DNA of 59,773 nucleotides from contig CANGEP010000011.1 of NCBI GenBank assembly GCA_947452905.1, positions 1 through 59,773 on the forward strand, read 5' to 3'. Origin of the DNA: Bacteroidota bacterium (GTDB taxonomy: Bacteria > Bacteroidota > Bacteroidia > Chitinophagales > Chitinophagaceae). Below, one piece after another: positions 18,501 to 27,136 of the stretch (position 1 is the first letter of the stretch; every line of letters starts with the position of its first letter). The notes under the pieces were generated by a model that was given only the letters and a program-made list of their open reading frames with translations, did no database searches and was not told where the DNA came from. Both the position numbers and the translations under genes were made by a program.

Positions 18501-20222
18501 ATGTCCGAAAATTACTACTATACCAACGAAACTATTAAAATAAAGAGCTATAAAGCGATTGTTATAGGGTCAGGTATTAGTGGTGGATGGGCCGCTAAAG
18601 AATTATGTGAAAAAGGGATTAATACTTTGGTTATTGAAAGAGGTCGAAAAGTTGTTCATAATAAAGATTATCCTACCGCCCTATTAGCTCCATGGGAATT
18701 AAAACATCGCGGTCCCATTACAGACCAATTCAAAAAACAAAACCCCTTAATTACAAAGTCGGCTGGATTTGGGGAGGACAATGCACATTTTTTTATTGAA
18801 GATGCAGTACAACCTTATATTCAAGAAAAACCTTTTGACTGGATTAGAGGATATCAAGTAGGAGGTAAGTCAATTATTTGGGGGCGTGCTTGTCAAAGAT
18901 GGAGCGATCATGAATTTGCAGCGCCCGCAAAATTTAATTATGGATTAGATTGGCCAATAAGATATAAAGATGTAGCAGATTGGTATACACATGTGGAGAA
19001 ATTTATTGGGGTATGTGGTAATGAAGATGGAATTGAAGCGATGCCGGATGGGCACTTTATGAAGCCCTTTGACTTAACCATAGTTGAAGAACATGTTAAA
19101 GAGGTAATAGCAAAAAAATTTAATCGTCATTTGGTGCACGCAAGATGGGCGCACATTACCGAACCTGAGCCCATTCATCTGCAGCAAGGTCGAGGAAAAT
19201 GTCAGGCAAGAAATTTATGTATGAGAGGTTGTCCTTTTGGGGGTTATTTTAGTTCTGTTTCTTCTACTTTACCATGGGCCGCTAATACAGGTAATTTATC
19301 CATTTTAACGGATGCGGTGGTGCATTCAATTATTTATGATGAACAAAAACAAAAAGCTATAGGGGTAAGAGTAATTGACGCGCATAGTAAAAAAACTTAC
19401 GAGTATTATGCCGATATAATTTTTATGAATGCTTCGGCTTTAAACACCAACTTAATTTTACTCAATTCAAAATCGAATCGATTCCCCAATGGACTTGGAA
19501 ATGATTCGGGTGTACTTGGAAAATATATTTGTCATCATAATTATAGAGCGAGCCTGTGGGGTAAGATTAATGGATTTGAAGATGTTTGTGTGTATGGACG
19601 TAACCCTACAGATTCTATCATTGCTAATTATAGAAATTTAGGAAAACAAGAAACTGATTTTAAAGGTGGTTACACCACTTTTATGGGTGCTTATCGACAA
19701 AAATTTGACAAAACAAATACCGAAAATACCATTGGTGCCGAATTTAAAGAAGCTATGCAAGAGCCTGGAGCTTGGCATGTGTATGCTTATTTACAAGGGG
19801 AAACCATACCTAAGAAAGAAAATCATGTTCGTTTAAGTGATAGTCAAAAAGACCCCTATGGCTTGCCCTTATTAATTACCTCGGTTGGCTATGACGATAA
19901 TGATGATAAATTAACCCAAGATTTTTTAACTGAAACTACAAAAATGTTTACCGAAGCAGGTGTATACGAAATAGGATCTGTAGATAATCATCAAGCACCA
20001 GGTTTAGATATACATGAAATGGGAGGTTGTCGAATGGGTAAAGATCCATCAAGCTCTATGTTAAATGAGTTTAATCAATTGCATCATTGTAAAAATGTTT
20101 TTGTTACAGATGGTGCTTGCATGACAAGTACAGGCAATCAAAGCCCCTCAATTTTGTACATGGCTTTAACTGCAAGAGCGGTGGATTATGCAGTTAGTCA
20201 ACTCAAAGAAAATAAATTGTAA
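18501..20222 (+). CDS. GMC-family FAD oxidoreductase, copy 2, with C-x5-C-x3-C motif
   Basis: 573 residues and clearly paralogous to the preceding gene along its whole length (shared blocks IRGYQVGGKS, GYFSS, LNTNLILLNS, PGLDIHEMGG). FAD motif GSGISGGWAAKEL at about 23-35; cysteines C234, C240 and C244 keep the C-x5-C-x3-C spacing; the C-terminal HEMGGCRMGKDP carries an extra Cys. It has a ten-residue N-terminal extension and no signal peptide. Tandem retention of two full-length copies suggests different sugars or positions, or a heterodimer. It starts one base after the stop of copy 1 and is followed with no gap by GH30. Confidence 0.88.
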   Translation: MSENYYYTNETIKIKSYKAIVIGSGISGGWAAKELCEKGINTLVIERGRKVVHNKDYPTALLAPWELKHRGPITDQFKKQNPLITKSAGFGEDNAHFFIEDAVQPYIQEKPFDWIRGYQVGGKSIIWGRACQRWSDHEFAAPAKFNYGLDWPIRYKDVADWYTHVEKFIGVCGNEDGIEAMPDGHFMKPFDLTIVEEHVKEVIAKKFNRHLVHARWAHITEPEPIHLQQGRGKCQARNLCMRGCPFGGYFSSVSSTLPWAANTGNLSILTDAVVHSIIYDEQKQKAIGVRVIDAHSKKTYEYYADIIFMNASALNTNLILLNSKSNRFPNGLGNDSGVLGKYICHHNYRASLWGKINGFEDVCVYGRNPTDSIIANYRNLGKQETDFKGGYTTFMGAYRQKFDKTNTENTIGAEFKEAMQEPGAWHVYAYLQGETIPKKENHVRLSDSQKDPYGLPLLITSVGYDDNDDKLTQDFLTETTKMFTEAGVYEIGSVDNHQAPGLDIHEMGGCRMGKDPSSSMLNEFNQLHHCKNVFVTDGACMTSTGNQSPSILYMALTARAVDYAVSQLKENKL

Positions 20223-21620
20223 ATGAAAAAACGAATCCCAAAAATAGTTTTAGTAAGCCTTATTTATGTTGCTTTTAGCAGTACTTTAAGAGGTCAGGGG
20301 GTACAGTATACAACCACAGCCAATGGGCAACTGAAATTTGCCCCCACTCAGCTAAAGGTAGAACCATGGAGTAAGTCCGAAAAATCAATGGCCACTATTC
20401 AAATGGACCTTGGACAAAAATTTCAAAAAATAGAAGGCTTTGGTTTTGCATTAACAGGTGGGTCGGCTGCTTTAATTGATCAATTGCCTGAGCCCAAAAA
20501 GAAAGCCATTTTACAAGAGATTTTTGGAAATAAAAAGAATGAACTTGGGGTAAGTTATATACGCATTAGTATGGGTGCTTCCGATTTAGACGCACATGTA
20601 TTTAGTTATGATGATTTAATCAAGGGGGAGACCGATTCCCTTTTACAGAAGTTTAATTTATCTGAGGATACATTGCATTTAATTCCAATGCTAAAAAAAG
20701 CTTTGCTCATTAACCCCAGCCTAAAAATTATGGCTTCGCCTTGGTCACCACCTATCTGGATGAAAACAAATGGGGCAAGCATGGGAGGCCATTTATTAAA
20801 AAAGTATTATGACAGCTATGCCAATTATTTTGTTAAGTATATAAAAGCCATGCAACAAAAAGGGATTACCATTCATTCTATCACTATGCAAAACGAGCCA
20901 GAGCATGGAGGTAACAATCCTAGTTTGTTAATGGATGCACAAGAACAACAAGATTTTTTAGCTAATTATTTAGGACCTAAAATAAAAGCAGCTAAACTTA
21001 AAACCGAGATAATTTTATTTGATCATAATGCAGATCATCCTCAATATCCCATTTCTATTTTAAACAATGACAAAGCAAAATCATATGCAACTGGGACTGC
21101 TTTCCATTTATATTTAGGGCATGAATCAGCCCTCTCTAAAGTACATGAAGCACATCCCGATAAAAAAATTGTTTTTACCGAACAATGGACAGGGGCCAAG
21201 GGAGAATTTGGCGGCGACTTAATGTGGCATCTAGAGCATATAGTTGTTGGCACAATCAATAACTGGGCAGTTGCTGTTATAGAATGGAACTTAGCTGCTG
21301 ATGCTAGTTTTAATCCACACACGCTTGGTGGATGCACAGAGTGTAAGGGTGCTTTTACCATACAAGGTGAAGAAGTGGCTAGAAATGTGAGTTATTATAT
21401 TATTGGACAGGCTTCTAAATTTATTCCAGTGGGCGCCATTAGGGTGGCTAGCAATTCAGATACTGAATCTATTAAAACCACTGGATTTATATTACCCAGC
21501 GGTAAAAAAGCTAATTTATTGGTAAATACAGGCGCAGCTAAATCAGTAAGATTATTATGTGGTAAACAACAAATGAATATTCTATTACCTTCGCAATCTG
21601 CTTCTACTATTATTTGGTAA
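20223..21620 (+). CDS. GH30-family glycoside hydrolase (beta-glucanase/glucosylceramidase-like)
   Basis: 465 residues with an N-terminal signal peptide (hydrophobic core IVLVSLIYVAF, cleavage near RGQ). The TIM-barrel landmarks are EGFGFALTGGSA (71-82), ASPWSPPIWMKT, QNEPE with acid/base E225, and FTEQW with nucleophile E320, followed by a short beta-sandwich domain. Length and motifs fit GH30 subfamilies 1 or 3; subfamily 3 contains endo-beta-1,6-glucanases. The pairing with a GH3 enzyme suggests a beta-glucan or beta-glucoside substrate. Exact linkage is not readable. It is translationally close to the GMC genes and 25 bases before GH3. Confidence 0.9.
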   Translation: MKKRIPKIVLVSLIYVAFSSTLRGQGVQYTTTANGQLKFAPTQLKVEPWSKSEKSMATIQMDLGQKFQKIEGFGFALTGGSAALIDQLPEPKKKAILQEIFGNKKNELGVSYIRISMGASDLDAHVFSYDDLIKGETDSLLQKFNLSEDTLHLIPMLKKALLINPSLKIMASPWSPPIWMKTNGASMGGHLLKKYYDSYANYFVKYIKAMQQKGITIHSITMQNEPEHGGNNPSLLMDAQEQQDFLANYLGPKIKAAKLKTEIILFDHNADHPQYPISILNNDKAKSYATGTAFHLYLGHESALSKVHEAHPDKKIVFTEQWTGAKGEFGGDLMWHLEHIVVGTINNWAVAVIEWNLAADASFNPHTLGGCTECKGAFTIQGEEVARNVSYYIIGQASKFIPVGAIRVASNSDTESIKTTGFILPSGKKANLLVNTGAAKSVRLLCGKQQMNILLPSQSASTIIW

Positions 21621-21645
21621 ATTTGAAAAGTTAAATAACGATTAT

Positions 21646-23922
21646 ATGAAAAAGAGTGTATTATTTTTAGCAAGCATTGTAATAAGTGTACTTGCTTTTT
21701 CACAATCAAGTAAAGATGCTAAAATGCATCAGTTTGTAAATGGTTTATTAACTAAAATGACTTTAGAGGAAAAATTAGGTCAATTAAACCTGCCTGCCTC
21801 AAGTGATTTTGTTACTGGAGCGGTGAGTAGTTCCGATATTGCGGAAAAAGTTAAAGCAGGAAAAGTAGGGGGTGTATTTAATATTCGATCTGTTACCAAG
21901 ATTAAAGAGTTGCAAGAATTTGCCGTTAAAAATACAAGATTACATATTCCATTATTATTTGGAATGGATGTGATACATGGTTACCGTACTATTTTCCCTA
22001 TTCCACTAGGGATGTCAGCTACATGGGATATGTCACTCATCGAAAAGTCGGCAAGAATTGCAGCAAGCGAAGCAAGTGCCGATGGTATTCAATGGACATT
22101 TTCACCTATGGTTGATTTAACTAGAGATCCAAGATGGGGTAGAACTTCTGAAGGAAACGGGGAAGACGCTTTTTTAAGTTCTGCCATTGCTAAGGCAATG
22201 GTTCATGGTTATCAGGGTGACGATTTATCGGCTCCTAATACCATTATGTCTTGCGTAAAACATTATGCTTTGTATGGCGCTGCAGAAGGAGGTAGAGATT
22301 ACAATACAACCGACATGAGTCGTGTAAGTATGTACAACAATTATTTTCCTCCATACAAAGCTGCAGTAGAGGCAGGTGTGGGTTCGGTGATGGTGTCTTT
22401 TAATGAAATAGATGGAGTTCCTGCATCGGGCAACAAATGGTTAGTGGATGATGTGTTAAGAAAACAGTGGAAGTTTAATGGCTTTGTGGTGTCTGACTAT
22501 ACAGGAATACCTGAAATGATGAATCATGGTATTGGTGATTTTCAAACAGTAAATGCAAGAGCACTCAATGCGGGTGTTGATATGGATATGGTTGGAGAAG
22601 GTTTTTTAACTACTCTAAAAAAATCAATGCAAGAAGGTAAAGTAACCCTTGCTCAAATTAACAAAGCATGTGAGCGAATTTTAATAGCTAAATATGAATT
22701 GGGATTGTTTGATGATCCTTATCGTTATTGTAATGAAAAGAGATCGGCTGCAGAAGTGTTCACCGATAAGAATCGTGCCGATGCAAGAGAAATCGCTTCT
22801 CAAAGTTTTGTTTTATTAAAAAATAACAATAACCTATTGCCTATAGCGAAAGGTAAAAAAATTGCATTAGTGGGTCCCTTAGCCAATGCCAAAGAAAATA
22901 TGACTGGTACTTGGAGTGTAGGCGCTGATAACACACAATCCATTACTTTATTAAAAGGGTTAACTAATGGGGTGGGTACTTTTGGAAAAGTGTCTTATGC
23001 TAAAGGCGCAAATTTAGATGATGACTTAGAATTAGAAAAAAGACAAACCATGTTTGGTAAAGAGATACCAAGAGATGGTCGCACACCAGAGCAATTGTTA
23101 CAGGAAGCATTAGCAGTGAGTGCCGATGCAGATGTGATTGTAGCAGCTTTGGGAGAAGGAGCGGAGAGTAGTGGAGAAAGTGCATCAAGATCTAATCTTG
23201 ATTTACCAGCTTCTCAACAAAAATTATTAAAAGCATTAATAGCCACAGGGAAGCCAGTAGTTTTAGTATTGTTTAATGGCCGTCCATTAACCTTAACTTG
23301 GGAAGACGCTAATGTGCCTGCTATTTTAGATGTTTGGTTTGCAGGTTCAGAAGCAGGAGATGCCATTGCGGATGCCTTGTTGGGTAAAGTAAATCCTTCA
23401 GGTAAATTAAGTATGAGCTTCCCACAAAATGTAGGACAAATTCCTTTGTATTATAATCATAAAAACACTGGCCGACCCTTGGGTAAATGGTTTTCTAAAT
23501 TCCAATCAAACTATATAGATGTTAGCAACGATCCATTATATCCATTTGGTTATGGCTTAAGTTATACCAATTATGAATATGGACCAGTGCAGGTTTCTTC
23601 GACACAATTAAAAGGAAATCAAAAATTATCAGCTTCAGTTACGGTAAAAAATACAGGAAAATTCCCTGGCAAAGAAGTCGTGCAATTATACATTAGAGAT
23701 ATTGTGGGTACCGAAACAAGACCTGTACAAGAATTAAAAGGTTTCCAAAAAATTGCTTTAGCGGTGGGTGAATCTAAAAAAATAGATTTTGAAATTACTC
23801 CTGAGTTATTAAAATATTATAATGGCGATTTAAAATACATTTGGGAAGCAGGGGAGTTTGAAATTATGATTGGGCCTAATTCACGCGACGTTAAAAAAGT
23901 AAAAGTAAACTGGGAGAAGTAA
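21646..23922 (+). CDS. bglX: GH3 beta-glucosidase (BglX type)
   Basis: 758 residues, the usual length of periplasmic BglX. The signal peptide is MKKSVLFLASIVISVLAFSQ. The N-terminal TIM barrel has EEKLGQL, FGMDVIHGYRT, FSPMVDLTRDPRWGRTSE and the nucleophile motif VVSDY (D284). The second domain has SFVLLKNNNNLLPI, and the C terminus is an FnIII-like domain (VSVTVKNTGKFPGKEVVQLYI...RPVQELKGF). It releases terminal beta-linked glucose from oligosaccharides made by GH30. It is the last gene of the plus-strand operon, with only 12 bases to the convergent NUDIX regulator gene and no clear terminator between. Confidence 0.93.
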   Translation: MKKSVLFLASIVISVLAFSQSSKDAKMHQFVNGLLTKMTLEEKLGQLNLPASSDFVTGAVSSSDIAEKVKAGKVGGVFNIRSVTKIKELQEFAVKNTRLHIPLLFGMDVIHGYRTIFPIPLGMSATWDMSLIEKSARIAASEASADGIQWTFSPMVDLTRDPRWGRTSEGNGEDAFLSSAIAKAMVHGYQGDDLSAPNTIMSCVKHYALYGAAEGGRDYNTTDMSRVSMYNNYFPPYKAAVEAGVGSVMVSFNEIDGVPASGNKWLVDDVLRKQWKFNGFVVSDYTGIPEMMNHGIGDFQTVNARALNAGVDMDMVGEGFLTTLKKSMQEGKVTLAQINKACERILIAKYELGLFDDPYRYCNEKRSAAEVFTDKNRADAREIASQSFVLLKNNNNLLPIAKGKKIALVGPLANAKENMTGTWSVGADNTQSITLLKGLTNGVGTFGKVSYAKGANLDDDLELEKRQTMFGKEIPRDGRTPEQLLQEALAVSADADVIVAALGEGAESSGESASRSNLDLPASQQKLLKALIATGKPVVLVLFNGRPLTLTWEDANVPAILDVWFAGSEAGDAIADALLGKVNPSGKLSMSFPQNVGQIPLYYNHKNTGRPLGKWFSKFQSNYIDVSNDPLYPFGYGLSYTNYEYGPVQVSSTQLKGNQKLSASVTVKNTGKFPGKEVVQLYIRDIVGTETRPVQELKGFQKIALAVGESKKIDFEITPELLKYYNGDLKYIWEAGEFEIMIGPNSRDVKKVKVNWEK

Positions 23923-23934
23923 ATAAAATGTAAT

Positions 23935-24720
23935 TTACCAAGAACCATACAAGCCCTCTTTTAGTGCCTTTTGATATTTCTTATCATTAAAAGTGTATAA
24001 AAAGGGGGCTTTGTGTGCACCACCTTTTCTGGTTTCAGAAAGTCTGTTTAAAATGCCAAATCCAATCATCTTTCGTTGAAAGTTTCTACGGTCTAATTTT
24101 TTATTCAAAATTGTTTCGTAGAGCTTTTGTAATTCAGGCATGGTAAACTTTTTGGGTAATAAGTTTTTTCCAATGGGAGTGTAAGCTATTTGATTTCTTA
24201 AGGTTTCGAGTGCTTTGCTAACAATGTTTTCATGATCCATCATTAAAGGACCAACTTTGTTTATATCAATCCAATTGCAACCTTCTAAGTACGATTCTTG
24301 CATAAGTTCAACCTCTGTAAAATCAATTAGTGCAAAATAACCTACAGTTATAAAGCGTTGCATTAACCAATTGTCTTTAGGGATTTTAACGCCATATTCT
24401 TGATATCTATTTTGGTGTACGCTAGCATCTGATCTGTGAGGAGAGCCAAATACACTAAACTCCTGTAAAAAAATATTATTTATGCCAGTACGTTCTTTTA
24501 AAATTTGATAGGCAGCAGCGTCAACGTTTTCGTCTTTTTGAATAAAGCCGCCTGGTAAGGCCCATTTGTTAATGTAGTTTACCTTAATAAGAAGTATTTT
24601 AAGGGCATTTTCATGGAACCCAAAAACGACACAATCCACCGAAATACCGGTTTGGTAGATTTTATCTCCTTTTTCTAATAAAAGCTTGAAATCAGCAGGT
24701 AATTTGGTCGGTTTAGCCAT
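23935..24720 (-). CDS. NUDIX-domain transcriptional regulator (NrtR/AraR type)
   Basis: 261 residues. Residues about 25-150 form a NUDIX domain (DCVVFGF, KWALPGGFIQKDENVDAAAYQILKERTG), but the catalytic box is degraded: the usual R-E-U-x-E-E is replaced by Q-I-L-K-E-R, so hydrolysis is unlikely. Residues about 165-240 form the winged helix of NrtR relatives (FTMPELQKLYETIL, LDRRNFQRKMI). Relatives in Bacteroidota include the arabinose regulator AraR of B. thetaiotaomicron. It is divergent from the isomerase gene, and a 7-bp-arm palindrome lies in the shared region, the likely autoregulatory operator. The effector is unknown; a sugar or sugar acid is probable. Confidence 0.88.
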   Translation of the reverse strand: MAKPTKLPADFKLLLEKGDKIYQTGISVDCVVFGFHENALKILLIKVNYINKWALPGGFIQKDENVDAAAYQILKERTGINNIFLQEFSVFGSPHRSDASVHQNRYQEYGVKIPKDNWLMQRFITVGYFALIDFTEVELMQESYLEGCNWIDINKVGPLMMDHENIVSKALETLRNQIAYTPIGKNLLPKKFTMPELQKLYETILNKKLDRRNFQRKMIGFGILNRLSETRKGGAHKAPFLYTFNDKKYQKALKEGLYGSW

Positions 24721-24739
24721 AGGAATAAAGATAAAAATA

Positions 24740-24787
24740 TTTGGGTAACTAGTCCAAATTTTTTATATTGTGTCATAGTAACACAAT
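24740..24787 (+). promoter_or_regulatory. isomerase promoter overlapped by NUDIX-regulator-type operator
   Basis: TTTG at 24740-24743, 20 bases, then TATATTG at 24764-24770 (a -7 box one T short of consensus). The perfect palindrome ATTGTGT-N7-ACACAAT covers 24767-24787, overlapping the -7 box and start point, the classic position for repression. Its core, TGTGT-N7-ACACA, matches the two sites upstream of susC. Confidence 0.65.
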
Positions 24788-24811
24788 GGAATCATTTACA
24801 ATCCAATTTTT

Positions 24812-25744
24812 ATGAAATCAAGAAGAAGGTTTTTACAAGAAGCAGCAGCTCTTAGTGTTGGAGGAGCTTTATGGGGCTCCAAAGCTTGGGCAAATAATTT
24901 TGCCTTAAAAACTAAATTGCCAGAACCTGGTATACAGTTGTTTACCTTATTCAATGAAATGGATATAGATACAGTGGGTGCTTTACAAAAAGTAGCTGCT
25001 GCAGGTTATAAAAACATTGAATCTGCTTTTAGCAAGCAGCCTGGTTTTTATGGCAAAAAGCCCCAAGAGTTTAAAGCACTTATACATGATATGGGCATGG
25101 AATGGCGCTCTCATCATGTTATGGGTTCACCTATTCAGTTGCCTCCTAATTATAAAATACCAACAGGTCCTGATGGGAAGCCAATGAGTTTTCCTCCAAT
25201 GAAAAATTTAAGAGATAATAGTCAAGAGTTGGTCGACTCGGTAGCAGAGGCTGGAATACCCTTTATAGTTTGCGCTAGCATTAATATTGCTACAGGAGAA
25301 GATGTAAAAAAATCGGCTGAGGTTTTACAAAGAGCAGGTGAGCAAGCAAAAAAGGCTGGATTGCAATTTGTATATCATAATCATGTCACTGAGTTTGATA
25401 ATAAAGATGGTATTGTATCCTATGATTATTTTATGAGTCAAATTAGCGCCGATGTTTTAAAGTTCGAACTTGATTTAGGTTGGGTGTTTAAAGCGGGCAA
25501 AAATCCAGTTGAAATATTTAATCAACACAAAGGTCGTTTCCCATTATTACATGTTAAAGACATGACAAAAGAAGGGGAAATAGTTCCTTTTGGGGAAGGG
25601 GCTTATAATTTTACCGAAGCTTTTAAACATGTAGAGGAGGCAGGCATGAAATACTTTTTCTTAGAGCAAGATTTTCCGAAGAAACCTTTTGAAAATATTG
25701 TGACTGCGGTGAGCAATTTTGAAAAGTTCAAAAAAACATTATAA
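24812..25744 (+). CDS. sugar phosphate isomerase/epimerase-like TIM-barrel protein, Tat-exported
   Basis: 310 residues. The N terminus, with SRRRFLQEAA then a weak hydrophobic stretch to SKAWA, is a twin-arginine signal, so the folded protein should be exported. The rest has the xylose-isomerase-like barrel pattern: GIQLFTL, GYKNIESAF, VYHNHVTEF, KFELDLGWVFKAG, LLHVKDM and the final FLEQD. Metal-ligating Glu, His and Asp residues are present in these strands. Exported members accompany keto-sugar pathways in Bacteroidota PULs. The substrate is unknown. Divergent from the NUDIX regulator and probably repressed by it. Confidence 0.86.
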   Translation: MKSRRRFLQEAAALSVGGALWGSKAWANNFALKTKLPEPGIQLFTLFNEMDIDTVGALQKVAAAGYKNIESAFSKQPGFYGKKPQEFKALIHDMGMEWRSHHVMGSPIQLPPNYKIPTGPDGKPMSFPPMKNLRDNSQELVDSVAEAGIPFIVCASINIATGEDVKKSAEVLQRAGEQAKKAGLQFVYHNHVTEFDNKDGIVSYDYFMSQISADVLKFELDLGWVFKAGKNPVEIFNQHKGRFPLLHVKDMTKEGEIVPFGEGAYNFTEAFKHVEEAGMKYFFLEQDFPKKPFENIVTAVSNFEKFKKTL

Positions 25745-25867
25745 AGGAAAAAAAAGAAGCCCATAAATTTTATTAAGGGAGGGAGGTAAATCGAGGCCAC
25801 CGTTTATGGGTGGCCTCGAAAAAATCATTAAAGGAAAAAAAAGAAGCCCTTAATTTTTATTAAGGGC
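25742..25867. repeat. duplicated terminator-like segment flanking an 11-bp hairpin
   Basis: TAAAGG, eight A and GAAGCCC occur identically at 25742-25762 and 25829-25849, each followed by a similar AT-rich stretch ending TATTAAGGG. The second copy is a working bidirectional terminator; the first lacks the closing CTTCTTT half. Between them lies a perfect hairpin, stem TCGAGGCCACC (25791-25801) / GGTGGCCTCGA (25809-25819), loop GTTTATG. The hairpin is flanked 3' by A rather than T on the plus strand, so it does not read as a terminator. Confidence 0.75.
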
Positions 25868-25876
25868 TTCTTTTTT
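25835..25876. terminator. bidirectional terminator between convergent isomerase and Gfo/Idh genes
   Basis: 14-bp perfect stem at 25841-25854 / 25859-25872 with a TTTT loop, preceded by an A-run and followed by a T-run, so it works for transcripts from either side. Confidence 0.93.
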
Positions 25877-27065
25877 AATTGGTAATTTGTTCTGTAATCT
25901 TTCCTGTGGTCTTGTGCTTTAATATTAATTTTTTAGCTCCATAATGGGTCATTTCTTCTTTTACTAAATAATGATCGGCATCGTATTCCACTAAATGACT
26001 TTCCTTAGTTAGTCCTTCTTGTCCTCTCCAAATATCTAATTTTACAGGTTCCCACAATTTAGTTTTGGCAGAGCGGTATGCAGCGTCTAAAATACAGTTT
26101 ACAACATAACCATCATAGAAGGTCTCTTTAGGATCAACTCCTTTTTCCATGGCATTAAACATATCCATGAACATATGATTATAACCTAGTTCATTTAATT
26201 CATCACCTACTGGGAACAACCATCCACGATCGCTCTCTGCTTTTTCAGCAATATAATCGCCTCCTTTACCTGTTGTAAACATCTCAAATCCAGTTCGTAA
26301 AAAACTATTAATCCAGATAGTTCCTTCGGTGCCCATTACTTCATCTCTTAAATCCAAACCGCCTCTAAAGGTCCAGCTAACTTCAAACTGACCAATAGCA
26401 CCGTTTTCATATTTCACGAGTCCAATGGCATGATCTTCTGCATCGATAGGTTTTACTTGGGTGTCGGCCCAACACATTACCTCTAAGGGTTTAATATCTT
26501 TTCCAATATAAGATCTGGAGATTTCAACACAATGGCAACCTAAGTCTAAAATACAACCGCCACCAGCTTGATTGATATCCCAGAACCATTCACTATGAGG
26601 GCCAGGATGTGTTTCACGCGATTTTGCCCAAAGAATGCGGCCTAAAGCACCATCTTTAACGCTTTGATTGGCTTTAATAAACTTAGGGGTATACACTAAG
26701 TCTTCTAAGTAGCCATTAAAAATGCCGGCCTCTTCAACAGCAATCAACATACGTTTTGCTTCTTCTCCATTACGGCCAAGAGGTTTTGTGGTCATCACTG
26801 CTTTTTTATGTTTGCAACATAACATCACAGCTATTTCATGAATATTATTAGGAAGTGAAATGCAAACCACGTCTACGTCAGGGTGGGCGATAGCTTCTTC
26901 CATATCTGTTGTCCAATGAGCACAGTTGTAATCGGCTGCAAATTTTTTAGCCGACTCTTCACGTCTAGCATAAATACTTACCACTTTATCTCTACTTCTA
27001 TATCCTTGCAAGGCATCAGCATAAAAACGGCCAATGAATCCTGCACCTAACATTGCAATACGCAT
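25875..27065 (-). CDS. Gfo/Idh/MocA-family oxidoreductase
   Basis: 396 residues. N-terminal NAD(P)-binding Rossmann fold: AMLGAGFIGRFYADAL, then VDVVCISLPNNIHEI and the catalytic-lysine-type TTKPLGRN. The C-terminal domain has GGGCILDLGCHCVEISRSYIG, where Asp and His are the usual active-site partners, and TEGTIWIN. No signal peptide is present, so it is cytoplasmic. It probably oxidises or reduces a sugar or inositol-like intermediate. It follows the MFS permease gene on the same strand after a terminator, and both belong by context to the sugar locus. Confidence 0.9.
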   Translation of the reverse strand: MRIAMLGAGFIGRFYADALQGYRSRDKVVSIYARREESAKKFAADYNCAHWTTDMEEAIAHPDVDVVCISLPNNIHEIAVMLCCKHKKAVMTTKPLGRNGEEAKRMLIAVEEAGIFNGYLEDLVYTPKFIKANQSVKDGALGRILWAKSRETHPGPHSEWFWDINQAGGGCILDLGCHCVEISRSYIGKDIKPLEVMCWADTQVKPIDAEDHAIGLVKYENGAIGQFEVSWTFRGGLDLRDEVMGTEGTIWINSFLRTGFEMFTTGKGGDYIAEKAESDRGWLFPVGDELNELGYNHMFMDMFNAMEKGVDPKETFYDGYVVNCILDAAYRSAKTKLWEPVKLDIWRGQEGLTKESHLVEYDADHYLVKEEMTHYGAKKLILKHKTTGKITEQITN

Positions 27066-27092
27066 CTTTTAAATTATTAATGATTAAATAAA

Positions 27093-27123
27093 TAAAAAAG
27101 CCTACCCCTAAGGATAGGCTTTT
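27093..27123 (-). terminator. terminator between the MFS permease and Gfo/Idh genes
   Basis: Stem AAAAGCCTA (27096-27104) / TAGGCTTTT (27115-27123) with a 10-base loop; on the minus strand the hairpin is followed by a T-run. It partly insulates the Gfo/Idh gene from the permease transcript. Confidence 0.75.
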
Positions 27124-27136
27124 GAAAATAAATTGT

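Noticed and set aside
16812..20222. The two GMC genes as one frameshifted gene
   Set aside because: Each copy has its own full FAD motif, cysteine cluster and C-terminal signature, so they are complete paralogues.
25742..25867. Insertion sequence or MITE with target-site duplication
   Set aside because: The flanking 21-base duplication is part of the terminator sequence itself and the interior is only about 50 bases with no transposase; a palindromic element remains possible but an IS is not supported.
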